The notes under the pieces were generated by a model. That model worked only from the letters and a program-made list of their open reading frames with translations. It was not told the origin of the DNA and did no database searches. DNA of 64,000 bases. It comes from CAZIFG01 sp964539135 (lineage in GTDB: Bacteria; Margulisbacteria; Marinamargulisbacteria; GCA-2716485; CAZIFG01). The DNA lies in assembly GCA_964539135.1 (NCBI GenBank), contig CAZIFG010000007.1:7663-71662 (forward strand). The letters are read 5' to 3'. Shown in pieces: positions 8,286-16,346 of the stretch; the stretch's first letter is position 1, and each line of letters starts with the position of its first letter. A program made the position numbers and the translations under genes.

Positions 8286-9638
8286 TCAGATTGTTAGTCC
8301 TGTATCCTTGCCTAACTTATCGATATTGCCTTGTAAGGCTTCTTCCAAAAAATGTTGAATGACATTTAACGCATCGCTTGCAACAGTCCCGGCATGCTCT
8401 TGAGCTAAATCTACGGCCCTTCCTTTAATCATACCAACTAATGTTTGCCTTGAATCTCCTGAACTTGAATCTGAATTTCCTGAAAAATCCCCACTCGATT
8501 GAGGCGCTGCAGATACAGCTCTTAGGATATCTACGTTGACATAGGCCCGCTCACCGGTCCCGTCTCTAGCCTCTGGCGCTTCTTTTTTTATCTCTCGAAT
8601 CAGTGCTGCGACGCCGGCTTCATTTTCTTTTCTGGATAAATCTGCAATGCGATCATCCTCTAAACTATCCTGCTTTAAATTCTCAACACGCAAGACCGCT
8701 TGTAAGGCTTCTTGTTCCGAGTCCCTATCTTTTGACTCTAATTCTGAGCTTCTTACCGCATTTAACGCTTCCATTTGCGCGCCCATAGGCCCAGATTCTG
8801 TTTCCATGTTGCCTGAAAATAAGGCACTCATCCCGCTTCCCTGACTGGAATCACTCAGGATGTTTAAAATTTCTGCCGCCATCGATAAAAAGGCTTTCAA
8901 CTCTTCTGGATTTGGCATTTGACTTGCTTCTTGCTCAAAAAAGGCGACGATTTCTTTCTGAATGTCTGCAATTAAAGACGGAGGTAAGGATCCTTCTGCA
9001 TCTCCTATTAGAGTCACGATGTACATGATATCGCTAATATCCTGAATGCCTCTGGATAGAATTCCGTTAATGATCTCTTCTGAATCTCGTGTAAAATCGA
9101 TTTTCTCTTCCCCATCTTGCCCTTTTAAGAGTCGGGATAAGGTTTTGCTGACATCTACTCTTGCACTAGCGCCTAATTTTGAAAGGGCTTGAATGGCTGA
9201 TTTTTTACCACTGTCCAATTGGCCTGAAATGCTTGTTGCAGAACGGCCTGTTGCAGCTTGAACTTCCGGTGTATTTAAGACTTTTTCAGCTGCATCATAG
9301 ATCATGGTCACTGTTTTTTCGTCCGCATAGCGATTGTAGGATCCAACTTGATTCGTTTTTTTGTAATCTTGGAGTACTTCTTCCAAACTGTCCGGACTTA
9401 TTTCCCCAATGTAGGCTACGATGGCATCACTTTTTGATACAAACTTTAAAGCACTTTCAACTGTGGTCCCGGGGCCTTGCTGTACCATATCCAAATAGGT
9501 TCTTATTTTTTCTTTGGCTTCGGGGGTTACACTGGATATAAGATCTAAGGCTTCTCTTTGACTTTTAACAGCACGTTGAAGTTCACTGATCGAAAAACGA
9601 CTGATTCCTGCACTGCTTGCTCCTGAAATGGCTTCCAT
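8286..9638 (-). CDS. Large alpha-helical protein of unknown function
   Basis: 450 residues, predicted to be almost wholly helical, rich in Ala, Ser, Glu and Lys, with no signal peptide, no membrane segment and no Cys. A GGAG ribosome-binding sequence precedes the ATG at 9638. The Ser/Gly-rich N-terminus (MEAISGASSAGISRFSISE) is compatible with a secreted substrate of a flagellar or type III apparatus, but this is only a composition argument. An 11-nt stretch near 8387-8397 equals the end of the palindromic element and may be chance. I do not recognise the family. Confidence 0.6.
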   Translation of the reverse strand: MEAISGASSAGISRFSISELQRAVKSQREALDLISSVTPEAKEKIRTYLDMVQQGPGTTVESALKFVSKSDAIVAYIGEISPDSLEEVLQDYKKTNQVGSYNRYADEKTVTMIYDAAEKVLNTPEVQAATGRSATSISGQLDSGKKSAIQALSKLGASARVDVSKTLSRLLKGQDGEEKIDFTRDSEEIINGILSRGIQDISDIMYIVTLIGDAEGSLPPSLIADIQKEIVAFFEQEASQMPNPEELKAFLSMAAEILNILSDSSQGSGMSALFSGNMETESGPMGAQMEALNAVRSSELESKDRDSEQEALQAVLRVENLKQDSLEDDRIADLSRKENEAGVAALIREIKKEAPEARDGTGERAYVNVDILRAVSAAPQSSGDFSGNSDSSSGDSRQTLVGMIKGRAVDLAQEHAGTVASDALNVIQHFLEEALQGNIDKLGKDTGLTI

Positions 9639-9733
9639 TCTCTCGCTCCTCGTCTTGTCAAAATAATTTCTATTCGCGCTCTTCTCTTAAAGATCGACAT
9701 AAATCGACTCTAATATGCATCTAATTTAATTAA

Positions 9734-9739
9734 TATGAT
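9734..9739 (+). promoter_or_regulatory. -10 box of the LpxB-related gene
   Basis: TATGAT ends 11 nt before the ATG at 9751. No Shine-Dalgarno lies between them, so the transcript would have at most a few leader bases. I could not assign a convincing -35 element. Confidence 0.4.
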
Positions 9740-9750
9740 ACACTACGGCT

Positions 9751-10830
9751 ATGGTTATCTTAATCCTCTCTAATGGCATGGGTGAAGACCAAATTGCCTG
9801 CCACCTTATTCGCGCCTTTCAGGTCCTTTACCCCGAGGCTCATTTTTTACCGGTTCCGCTTGTAGGCGAGGGGCAATTTTATCGTGACATGGGTCTGACC
9901 CCGGTTATTCGCAATCCAATCTTTCCAAGCGGGGGGTTTATTCGGTCTTTTTCTGTCTTAACACAAGATCTTAAGGCCGGTCTTCTGAGCCACCTTTTCT
10001 TCCAACTTAAAACCATTAAACAATTGGCCAAAGAGGCGACCTTAACGCTTGCGGTTGGTGACCTTTTTTGCCTTTTAATGGCGCGACATCGCAATGCCTC
10101 CCCGATTTTTTTCTTACCTACGGCTAAAAGCGATTCTTTTATGCCACACAGTCGTGTTGAGCGCTGGATTATGAAAGCGTTTGCCTCGGCTATTTTTACA
10201 CGAGATGCCTTAACTGCAAACGCCTTGTCTAAGGCTCAACTCCCGGCTTTTTATCTGGGCAATGTCATGATGGATGGATTAAATGCCTATTCCCCGCTTG
10301 AATTATCCTCAGACCTCCCTGTCATTGGCATTTTGCCAGGTTCTCGATTAGAGGCCTACGACAATTTTGTGTTTTGCTGTGATGTTTTAGATCTTTTGGG
10401 CTATGATGCCTTTCAATACGTGATTTCGGTTCCACCCACATTGGATATTGAGCGACTTCAACGCTTGTCAGACCCGCGCCCGCTTCTTTTTTCCGATAAC
10501 TTTAAAGGTATTTTACATGCTGCCGATGTGATTATTGGTCTTTCAGGTACGGCCAATGAGCAGGCCATGCATCTTGGCAAACCGGTGATTGCCTTTGAAG
10601 GCTTTGGCCCTCAAACCACCCTTCAACGCTTTCAGGAACAACAAAAACTCATGGACGGCCGTCTTATTTTAGTGCATCCCCGTACAGCATCTCGCATTGC
10701 CCATCAGATCCTCACAACCTTTCACGCCCTAAAAAACGAGAGTCCTTTACCTGCTTCGCCCGGGGCTGCGTCTGCGATTGTATCTGAAATTTTAAGGATT
10801 TTTAAAGCTGGTGCGCGAGGAGGGACTTGA
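9751..10830 (+). CDS. Lipid-A-disaccharide synthase-related glycosyltransferase
   Basis: 359 residues. The N-terminus (VILILSNGMGEDQIA), the central FYLGNVMMDGL and the C-terminal ADVIIGLSGTANEQAMHLG loop are typical of the GT-B fold family annotated as lipid-A-disaccharide-synthase-related, known to me mainly from Cyanobacteria and Deinococcus. LpxB itself transfers UDP-2,3-diacylglucosamine to lipid X; whether this paralogue does so is unknown. Initiated close to a TATGAT box without Shine-Dalgarno. The last 22 bp, including the stop codon, lie within the oppositely oriented tRNA-Leu gene. Confidence 0.8.
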   Translation: MVILILSNGMGEDQIACHLIRAFQVLYPEAHFLPVPLVGEGQFYRDMGLTPVIRNPIFPSGGFIRSFSVLTQDLKAGLLSHLFFQLKTIKQLAKEATLTLAVGDLFCLLMARHRNASPIFFLPTAKSDSFMPHSRVERWIMKAFASAIFTRDALTANALSKAQLPAFYLGNVMMDGLNAYSPLELSSDLPVIGILPGSRLEAYDNFVFCCDVLDLLGYDAFQYVISVPPTLDIERLQRLSDPRPLLFSDNFKGILHAADVIIGLSGTANEQAMHLGKPVIAFEGFGPQTTLQRFQEQQKLMDGRLILVHPRTASRIAHQILTTFHALKNESPLPASPGAASAIVSEILRIFKAGARGGT

Positions 10831-10891
10831 ACCCCCACGCCAGAGGCACTAGATCCTAAGTCTAGCGTGTCTACCATTTCACCACTCGCGC
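10809..10891 (-). tRNA. tRNA-Leu (anticodon UAG)
   Basis: Read on the minus strand, GCGCGAG pairs with CTCGCGC as acceptor stem and CCA is encoded at 10811-10809. The anticodon stem CTAGA/TCTAG encloses the loop CTTAGGA, giving anticodon TAG for CUN (chiefly CUA) leucine codons. A T-arm with GTTCAAGTC is clear, and a short variable arm is present as expected for class II tRNAs. The length is 83 nt with CCA. Its 3' end overlaps the 3' end of the convergent glycosyltransferase gene by 22 bp. Confidence 0.95.
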
Positions 10892-10981
10892 AACTTTTGA
10901 AGCCTTAGTTTATCAATTTCGTTCTGAAAGGTAAAGGCTTGACTCTTATCACGACATAATGACTGTGATACACTTATTTCT

Positions 10982-11833
10982 ATGACATATCAAACACTTC
11001 GGGGCGCCTTGGAATTTATCCCTGCAGAGGCCCATATTTTTAGTCAATTTATCAGCGATGCCAAGTCTGCATTTGAGTCTATGGGCTTTGATCGTATTAA
11101 AACCCCCACTATTGAACATTTTGAACCCCTTCGCATTGGCCTTGGCGCTGGGCTTGAATCTCGTGTGTTGCGCTTTTTTGACCCCAATGGCCAAATATTA
11201 TGCCTTCGGCCTGATCATACGGCGGCCATTGCGCGGCTTGTTTCGACGCGCATGCGTACGGATTCCTTACCTCTAAACCTTTACTACTTAGACCCCGTCT
11301 TTCGTCACCCTAAAGGCGCTGAAAAAGAAGCCTTGGAACTGTATCAGGCAGGCGTTGAATTTATTGGTGCTACTGGGATTCACTCTGATCTTCAGGCTAT
11401 TTCAGCCTGTTTACAAACCCTTTCAAAAATGGGCCTTACGACATTAAGTGTTGATATTGGCCATGTTTCTTTTACGGAAGGCCTTGATGAGCTTCGTCGA
11501 AATGCCCTTCTTTCAGGTGATTATTTAACCTTTGGATGTATTCCTGAGCGCGGTGGCCCTGAATGTGTGTCAGACTATCCAGATCTTGTCACCCTTTATG
11601 ATCGCCTTACATCTGACTATCCTCGCTTTCCTATTGCCTTTAACAAAGGATTGGTTAAGGACCTTGGTTATTACTCCGGGATTATTTTTGAAGTCTTTGA
11701 TACTACCACACGACAGGTTGTGGCATCTGGCGGCCGTTATGATGGTCTTATGAAAAAATTTGGATATGATCAACCTGCGGTTGGCTTTGCAATTTCCTTA
11801 AATTCGCTTCAAAAAGGACGAAAGCCCTCATGA
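10982..11833 (+). CDS. hisZ: ATP phosphoribosyltransferase regulatory subunit
   Basis: 283 residues, a HisRS-like paralogue that acts with short-form HisG in the first step of histidine synthesis. Class II synthetase motifs are visible: RIKTPTIEHFEP (motif 1 region), LRPDHTAAIARLV and the R-H-P loop (motif 2), and ASGGRYDGL (motif 3 region). It lacks a C-terminal anticodon-binding domain, as expected for HisZ rather than HisS. Its stop overlaps the hisG start (ATGA), so the two subunits are co-translated. A TACACT box ends 7 nt before the ATG, suggesting a leaderless message. Confidence 0.88.
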   Translation: MTYQTLRGALEFIPAEAHIFSQFISDAKSAFESMGFDRIKTPTIEHFEPLRIGLGAGLESRVLRFFDPNGQILCLRPDHTAAIARLVSTRMRTDSLPLNLYYLDPVFRHPKGAEKEALELYQAGVEFIGATGIHSDLQAISACLQTLSKMGLTTLSVDIGHVSFTEGLDELRRNALLSGDYLTFGCIPERGGPECVSDYPDLVTLYDRLTSDYPRFPIAFNKGLVKDLGYYSGIIFEVFDTTTRQVVASGGRYDGLMKKFGYDQPAVGFAISLNSLQKGRKPS

Positions 11834-12453
11834 TTACGATCGCGGTTGCTAAAGGCTATCTTCTTTCAGAATCTGTCACCCTTTTTCAACGCCTGGGATT
11901 CCAGTTTGAAGACGATTTTGCGACTACTCGAAAATTATTTATTGAAGATACCTCTCGCGCTATTCGACTCCTGATTGTTCGCCCTTGGGATGTTCCCGTT
12001 TATGTTGAATATGGTGCTGCGGATTTGGGCATTGTTGGCAAAGATGTTCTTCTGGAACAATCGCCTCAAGTGCTTACCTTGCTTGACCTTAAATTTGGCG
12101 CCTGTGACTTGGTCATTGCCGGACCTACCCCTATGAGCGCGGATGCGTTAACACATCACATGACTGTGAGCACCAAATACCCCAATGCTACTCAACGTTT
12201 TTTTGATTCCCTTGGTCTTTCTGTGCACTTGATTAAACTTTATGGCGCCATTGAACTGGCACCGATTACAGGTGTTTCCGATCTTATTTCTGACCTAACC
12301 GCCAGCGGTCGTACACTCAAGGAAAATGGGTTACACGTGATTAGTACGGTTTTTTCTTCTACTGCGTTTCTCATTGCCAACCCTATTTCGATGAGAGCCC
12401 ACTATGAACAGCTGGTTAGTCTAACGTCTCGCCTTAAAGAACAGGTGTCTTAA
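11830..12453 (+). CDS. hisG: ATP phosphoribosyltransferase, short form
   Basis: 207 residues, the short HisG type that needs HisZ. It condenses ATP and PRPP to phosphoribosyl-ATP. Visible features are ITIAVAKGYL at the N-terminus, VEYGAADLGIVGKDVL (residues about 58-73) and the loop VSTKYPNATQRFF, followed by ELAPITGVSDLISDL, which contains the PRPP-binding turn. No C-terminal regulatory domain follows. It is coupled to hisZ by a 4-nt overlap. The pathway partner hisE is found on the other strand at 20966-21250; remaining his genes are not in the window. Confidence 0.92.
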   Translation: MITIAVAKGYLLSESVTLFQRLGFQFEDDFATTRKLFIEDTSRAIRLLIVRPWDVPVYVEYGAADLGIVGKDVLLEQSPQVLTLLDLKFGACDLVIAGPTPMSADALTHHMTVSTKYPNATQRFFDSLGLSVHLIKLYGAIELAPITGVSDLISDLTASGRTLKENGLHVISTVFSSTAFLIANPISMRAHYEQLVSLTSRLKEQVS

Positions 12454-12457
12454 GGTC

Positions 12458-12970
12458 ATGCGCTTTTATAAAACGCTTTTACGCCGTATTTTAACCCCAA
12501 AAGAAATTCATGCCTCTGTCGCGGATATTGATCTTCATGCTCTTTACAATAAAGGTATTCGCACTCTTTTTCTGGATGTCGATAATACGCTCATGCGCTA
12601 CGATGAACGTGTTTTGAGCCCCCACTATTATCACTGGGTTGTGAAGGCCAAATCGGCTGGGTTTTCTGTTTTTTTAGTCAGTAATAATTTGAGTTATCGC
12701 CGTATTTTGAAGGTATGCCAACAAACAGAAACACAGGGTGTTCATTTTGCCTGCAAACCCTTTACCCCTGCTATTAAAGACTTGGCCCGCAGGCATGGGG
12801 TATCCTTTAAACACAGTGCCGTCATTGGGGATCAACTTCTGAAAGATGTGATCGTGGGCAATTGGGTGAGAGCCTATTCCATTCTGGTCGATCCCATCGA
12901 CAAACAGTCTTCTTTTTTAAAAATGCTTCAACGGGAGTTAGAATTATGGATCTTAAGTCGTTTATCTTAA
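12458..12970 (+). CDS. yqeG: YqeG-family HAD phosphatase
   Basis: 170 residues with the HAD nucleophile motif LFLDVDNTL at residues 37-45, motif II in VFLVSNN and motif III/IV in KPFTPAIKDLARRHG and VIGDQLLKD. Length and layout match the YqeG subfamily (HAD-IIIA), related to phosphatidylglycerophosphate phosphatase of plants and yeast. The substrate in bacteria is uncertain. A PgsA domain, which makes phosphatidylglycerophosphate, is encoded at 34906 in this window, so a role in phospholipid synthesis is possible. It follows hisG by 4 nt and overlaps the next gene by 25 nt. Confidence 0.8.
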   Translation: MRFYKTLLRRILTPKEIHASVADIDLHALYNKGIRTLFLDVDNTLMRYDERVLSPHYYHWVVKAKSAGFSVFLVSNNLSYRRILKVCQQTETQGVHFACKPFTPAIKDLARRHGVSFKHSAVIGDQLLKDVIVGNWVRAYSILVDPIDKQSSFLKMLQRELELWILSRLS

Positions 12971-14295
12971 AACCTACAAGGCTTGTGGGCTTATTTGTTT
13001 TCATCCTCCTTTTTTCTGCCATTCTCATGGGATTAAGTGGCTGTGAAAACAAATATGAAGAACTGGAGTCCAACTATTACTCCGGTCATTACTTAGACGC
13101 CATCGAAGCGGCTGCCGAAGGGTATTTTGATCCGTCTATACGGCCTAAGGTCTCCTCTTTTTTATCCGAATTTGGATCTAAACTCTTTGATAAGGCCTTT
13201 TTACAAGGTGATGAACTGGGCAAGGATTATCAATCTGAAGAAGCTGTTTTATTTTGGAGCCGGCTTTTGGTTGCCACCCAAAAATTAGATACGAATGCCG
13301 CGCCTGTGGACTCTTTAAAAGGCTTTGTCAGTTCCGCTGAATCTCGTCTTAAAACTGCCACCGACCGTTATGTTGAAACCCATTGGGAACTGGCTCAAAG
13401 CATGCGCGCAAAGTCGCATTATAGAGAAGCTCTATTTCATTTGGATCAAATTTTAAAATATTCGAATAATAGACCTGAGATTGTTGACTTCTATAATGAA
13501 ACCAAGGAATTGGCCAAACAAGTGGTCGTCATTTATCCTTTTTATACGGCATCTGACTCTATGCCAGCTCAACTTAAATCTCTGTTTAAAACGCTTGCCC
13601 CGGCTCATCGTACGCCTGCTTCGGGGCCTAAAGCCATTTCTACTGGAACAGAAAGCTTCAAATCCTTTCCTATTTTACAGGGTATCCGGGTATCTGATCG
13701 ATTTTCAGGCTCTTTGCTTCGGGCTTTAGACAAATATAAATCCCCTTACATGACCTTTATTCTTGCTGGATCGGAAGAAAAAATACCGGAATCTGTCGAT
13801 TATGTGATTCGAGGACTTGTTCAACCCGATGAAGAAGATACAGAATCGTTTCCGGAGCGCGAAGTCCGCAATGCAACCCTTCAATACACCCGACGCAACT
13901 ATGGGGATCAGGAATGGTTCTCCAGTAATTTTCAATACACTGTCTTTAAAAATGCCTACCGTGTGAATATGGTGATTGAAGCCAATGTCTTACACCCCAC
14001 TTCCAATGCCATCCTTTCTCGCGTTAATCTCACCAAAAGGGCCGAAAATGCCCATGAATACAAATCTAAAGATATTGTATGGAATGCACCGCCTGATGTA
14101 AAAGCTACCCTTTTTCCGATTGAATATGACCGTCTTTTAGATGTGCCTATTTCTTTGGATAGACGGGATCTTGTTAAACAGGCGATTGATACGGCTGCAG
14201 ATGAGCTGGCTAAAAAAATATTGGCTCAAATTGATAAAAATTTGCTGTATTCGAAGCCTACGATGAATCAAACCGCGACAAAAAATTCACGTTAA
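12946..14295 (+). CDS. Predicted lipoprotein, large, function unknown
   Basis: 449 residues from the ATG at 12946, chosen over an earlier in-frame start because GGGAG lies 8 nt upstream (12933-12937) and a lipoprotein signal begins there. The lipobox LSGC places the lipidated Cys at residue 33. The N-terminal half contains helical TPR-like stretches (SNYYSGHYLDAIEAAAEG, HYREALFHLDQILKY), the C-terminal half is mixed. The gene overlaps the end of yqeG by 25 nt. No catalytic motif is recognised; a periplasmic or outer-membrane-anchored scaffold is plausible. Confidence 0.65.
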   Translation: MDLKSFILKPTRLVGLFVFILLFSAILMGLSGCENKYEELESNYYSGHYLDAIEAAAEGYFDPSIRPKVSSFLSEFGSKLFDKAFLQGDELGKDYQSEEAVLFWSRLLVATQKLDTNAAPVDSLKGFVSSAESRLKTATDRYVETHWELAQSMRAKSHYREALFHLDQILKYSNNRPEIVDFYNETKELAKQVVVIYPFYTASDSMPAQLKSLFKTLAPAHRTPASGPKAISTGTESFKSFPILQGIRVSDRFSGSLLRALDKYKSPYMTFILAGSEEKIPESVDYVIRGLVQPDEEDTESFPEREVRNATLQYTRRNYGDQEWFSSNFQYTVFKNAYRVNMVIEANVLHPTSNAILSRVNLTKRAENAHEYKSKDIVWNAPPDVKATLFPIEYDRLLDVPISLDRRDLVKQAIDTAADELAKKILAQIDKNLLYSKPTMNQTATKNSR

Positions 14296-15144
14296 TTAGG
14301 GCATTTCTATACAAGCTGGCTTCAGGGGAGATAGGCTGTCTGCGCTCATTAATTTTATTAACCAGTTTAAAATGGTTTCTTTTTCTGCCTCTGTTACGGG
14401 TCTGCTGAGTTTTGAGACTCTCATTGCCGCCCATAGATAATAACATCGACTTTCTCCAAATCCATATCGTCTCTCTGGCTCTACATATACGGGTTTAATC
14501 TTATTTGTTGCCAGTCCTATGCCTTTTTGAATCGGGTCTATAAAAAGAGGTAATTTATCCTTAAAATCGTCTACCCGCCATGTTTTGACTAGGGCTTTGA
14601 AGCTCTCTATATCGTCTTTATTTAAAAATAAAATGATTCTGTCATGTCGTGATTTTGCCCCTTCTGTCATCATGATTTTAAATTTAACCCGATGCTCTTC
14701 TGAAAATTCAATCAATTCTGCCAAAATTTTATGATCAAAAATAGCCTCATTTTTTGGATTTAAATAGGCTCTATACGCGTAATCTATCGCCTCTTTTTGG
14801 GGGATAAAATGGATAAACGCATCCGCCATTTCATTTATATTGATATCCTTGATAAACTCTAATTTTTCTGTAGATTTATTTCTATTTTGAATCCAAAACT
14901 GGCTCTGACTTGACCGTTTTAAGTTCATTAGTTTTTCTATAAAACAAAGTCCTCCGTCTCTATCATCCCCTTCTAAAGGCGGGGATACCGCTTTTGATAC
15001 ATAATCATTGTAGTATGTATCAAAAGATGGCTTTACGCCTGTTGCTTCAAATGATGCAATAGCCCGATTCAATAAATAATCATAATCCCGATGAATTTTT
15101 GGGTTTGTTTCGCATACTGGACAGGCAACTACTTTAAACATCAT
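14296..15144 (-). CDS. HopA1-like effector-family protein (tentative)
   Basis: 282 residues, cytoplasmic by composition. It starts with a CPVC pair (residues 8-11) and lacks a signal peptide. The C-terminal block KLPLFIDPIQKGIGLATN followed by GFGESRCYYLWAAM resembles the HopA1 type III effector family, where a GIGLA segment precedes a SFG-x-x-R helix; the preceding HDRIILFLNKDDIE also fits. This is from memory of the family, without a search. It lies in a two-gene AT-rich minus-strand unit with the HIT protein and beside a Fic gene, a context that supports a host-directed role. It abuts the stop of the convergent lipoprotein gene. Confidence 0.4.
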   Translation of the reverse strand: MMFKVVACPVCETNPKIHRDYDYLLNRAIASFEATGVKPSFDTYYNDYVSKAVSPPLEGDDRDGGLCFIEKLMNLKRSSQSQFWIQNRNKSTEKLEFIKDININEMADAFIHFIPQKEAIDYAYRAYLNPKNEAIFDHKILAELIEFSEEHRVKFKIMMTEGAKSRHDRIILFLNKDDIESFKALVKTWRVDDFKDKLPLFIDPIQKGIGLATNKIKPVYVEPERRYGFGESRCYYLWAAMRVSKLSRPVTEAEKETILNWLIKLMSADSLSPLKPACIEMP

Positions 15145-15183
15145 TTTTTATTATCCTTTATTTTTAATTTTTTTTATACCTAT

Positions 15184-16215
15184 TTAAAAGTCACCTTCTA
15201 TTGGACTCGTTTGCCTAAAAGGATTGGCACATAAACTCACACTGATGCCCTCTACCCCTACAAAAATCTTACTGGAACTTCCTGTGTACACCGTGCCGCG
15301 TGCCATAATCAGAGGCTTTACACTCCCATACTTTTCTAAACTTTCTATGATTTGGTTGACTTCAAAACTTCGACTTTCTTCCACTCTATGCATTCCCTGA
15401 TTGACTCTGATATGCATATGTAAGGTTGTTGTTTCGTCTACATAAGGAAAATGAAAGTAATTTCTTACGGTATCCGTCTCTGGATCTACGCCATATCCTG
15501 TTTTTAAATTTTCTAAAGCCATCTCTTTCAACCGTTGAAGCATCGGAATATCGTCAGGTGTTAAATCTAAAATTGTGGCTTTATAAGGCACCGATGATTC
15601 CCTTTCTAGGGTTCCTATATCCACTTGACTACTTGTTCTTTTCAAAAGCTTTGAGTAAGAAGTACTCCTCTTTATACCTAGAGCCTCTCCTGTTCTGGGG
15701 TCTTTACCAATATCCACCGTTTTTTCTTTTAACACTAAAGCTCTATATTCAGCGTCCGTTCTGAATAACAAATTATTGAACTCTGTTTCTTCTATCTGGC
15801 TGGGGTGTATAGACCAAGATACTGCCCCAAATCCATCCGGATTTTCCTTTGCTAGTAAGGGTGTTTCCATGAGTTGCTCATGATCGGTACACCCTGGATT
15901 TGGCATGATCATAATATCCCCTTCTCTATTAAATGAATATAAATTAGACTGATGGATTAACCCTTCTATATGCCTGGATGGCCTTAACTTTAGAAAATCA
16001 TGCGCAAATTTTGGGAGGCCCCTTACGTCTCTATACCTTTTGTTTAATTCATCTAATCCGTCTTCCGTTTCAAATCTAACACAATAGCATGTCTCTTGAT
16101 TATATCTCTCCATGACGGCAGGTTGAATCTTTAATGTTTTTTTAGGCGGGCATAGTTCCCGTATTTTTTTATTCAATTTATCGCCACTATAGTTTAAAGG
16201 CACTTTTTTTTTCAT
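15184..16215 (-). CDS. DcpS-like histidine-triad (HIT) domain protein
   Basis: 343 residues. The C-terminal third (about 213-300) resembles the catalytic domain of the eukaryotic scavenger decapping enzyme DcpS. It has a DLTPDDIPMLQRL helix, KTGYGVDP, and then FHFPYVDETTTLHMHIR (residues 254-270), which aligns with the DcpS HYQPSYYHLHVH region. H266 and H268 would be the second and third His of the triad, with Thr at the first position. The N-terminal 200 residues are not recognised. It probably forms a unit with the downstream HopA1-like gene (39 bp gap). Whether it cleaves caps or other dinucleotides is unknown. Confidence 0.5.
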   Translation of the reverse strand: MKKKVPLNYSGDKLNKKIRELCPPKKTLKIQPAVMERYNQETCYCVRFETEDGLDELNKRYRDVRGLPKFAHDFLKLRPSRHIEGLIHQSNLYSFNREGDIMIMPNPGCTDHEQLMETPLLAKENPDGFGAVSWSIHPSQIEETEFNNLLFRTDAEYRALVLKEKTVDIGKDPRTGEALGIKRSTSYSKLLKRTSSQVDIGTLERESSVPYKATILDLTPDDIPMLQRLKEMALENLKTGYGVDPETDTVRNYFHFPYVDETTTLHMHIRVNQGMHRVEESRSFEVNQIIESLEKYGSVKPLIMARGTVYTGSSSKIFVGVEGISVSLCANPFRQTSPIEGDF

Positions 16216-16334
16216 TTATTCATCTCCGCCTCTATTTTTTAAACACAATAAAACATATTTTCCTATGTCTATTTTCGTTTATTTTTTATATTTATTTCAG
16301 TATTTTTTATATTTATATTTATTTATACCTGTAG

Positions 16335-16340
16335 TATACT
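16335..16340 (+). promoter_or_regulatory. -10 box of the Fic gene (leaderless type)
   Basis: TATACT ends 6 nt before the ATG at 16347, and no Shine-Dalgarno is present. The upstream 16216-16330 stretch is very AT-rich and is shared with the divergent HIT gene. Confidence 0.5.
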
Positions 16341-16346
16341 TCTAGT

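Noticed and set aside
8387..8397. 11-nt match to the element's end inside the large helical gene
   Set aside because: Expected chance level is not negligible for 11 nt, and no further similarity follows.
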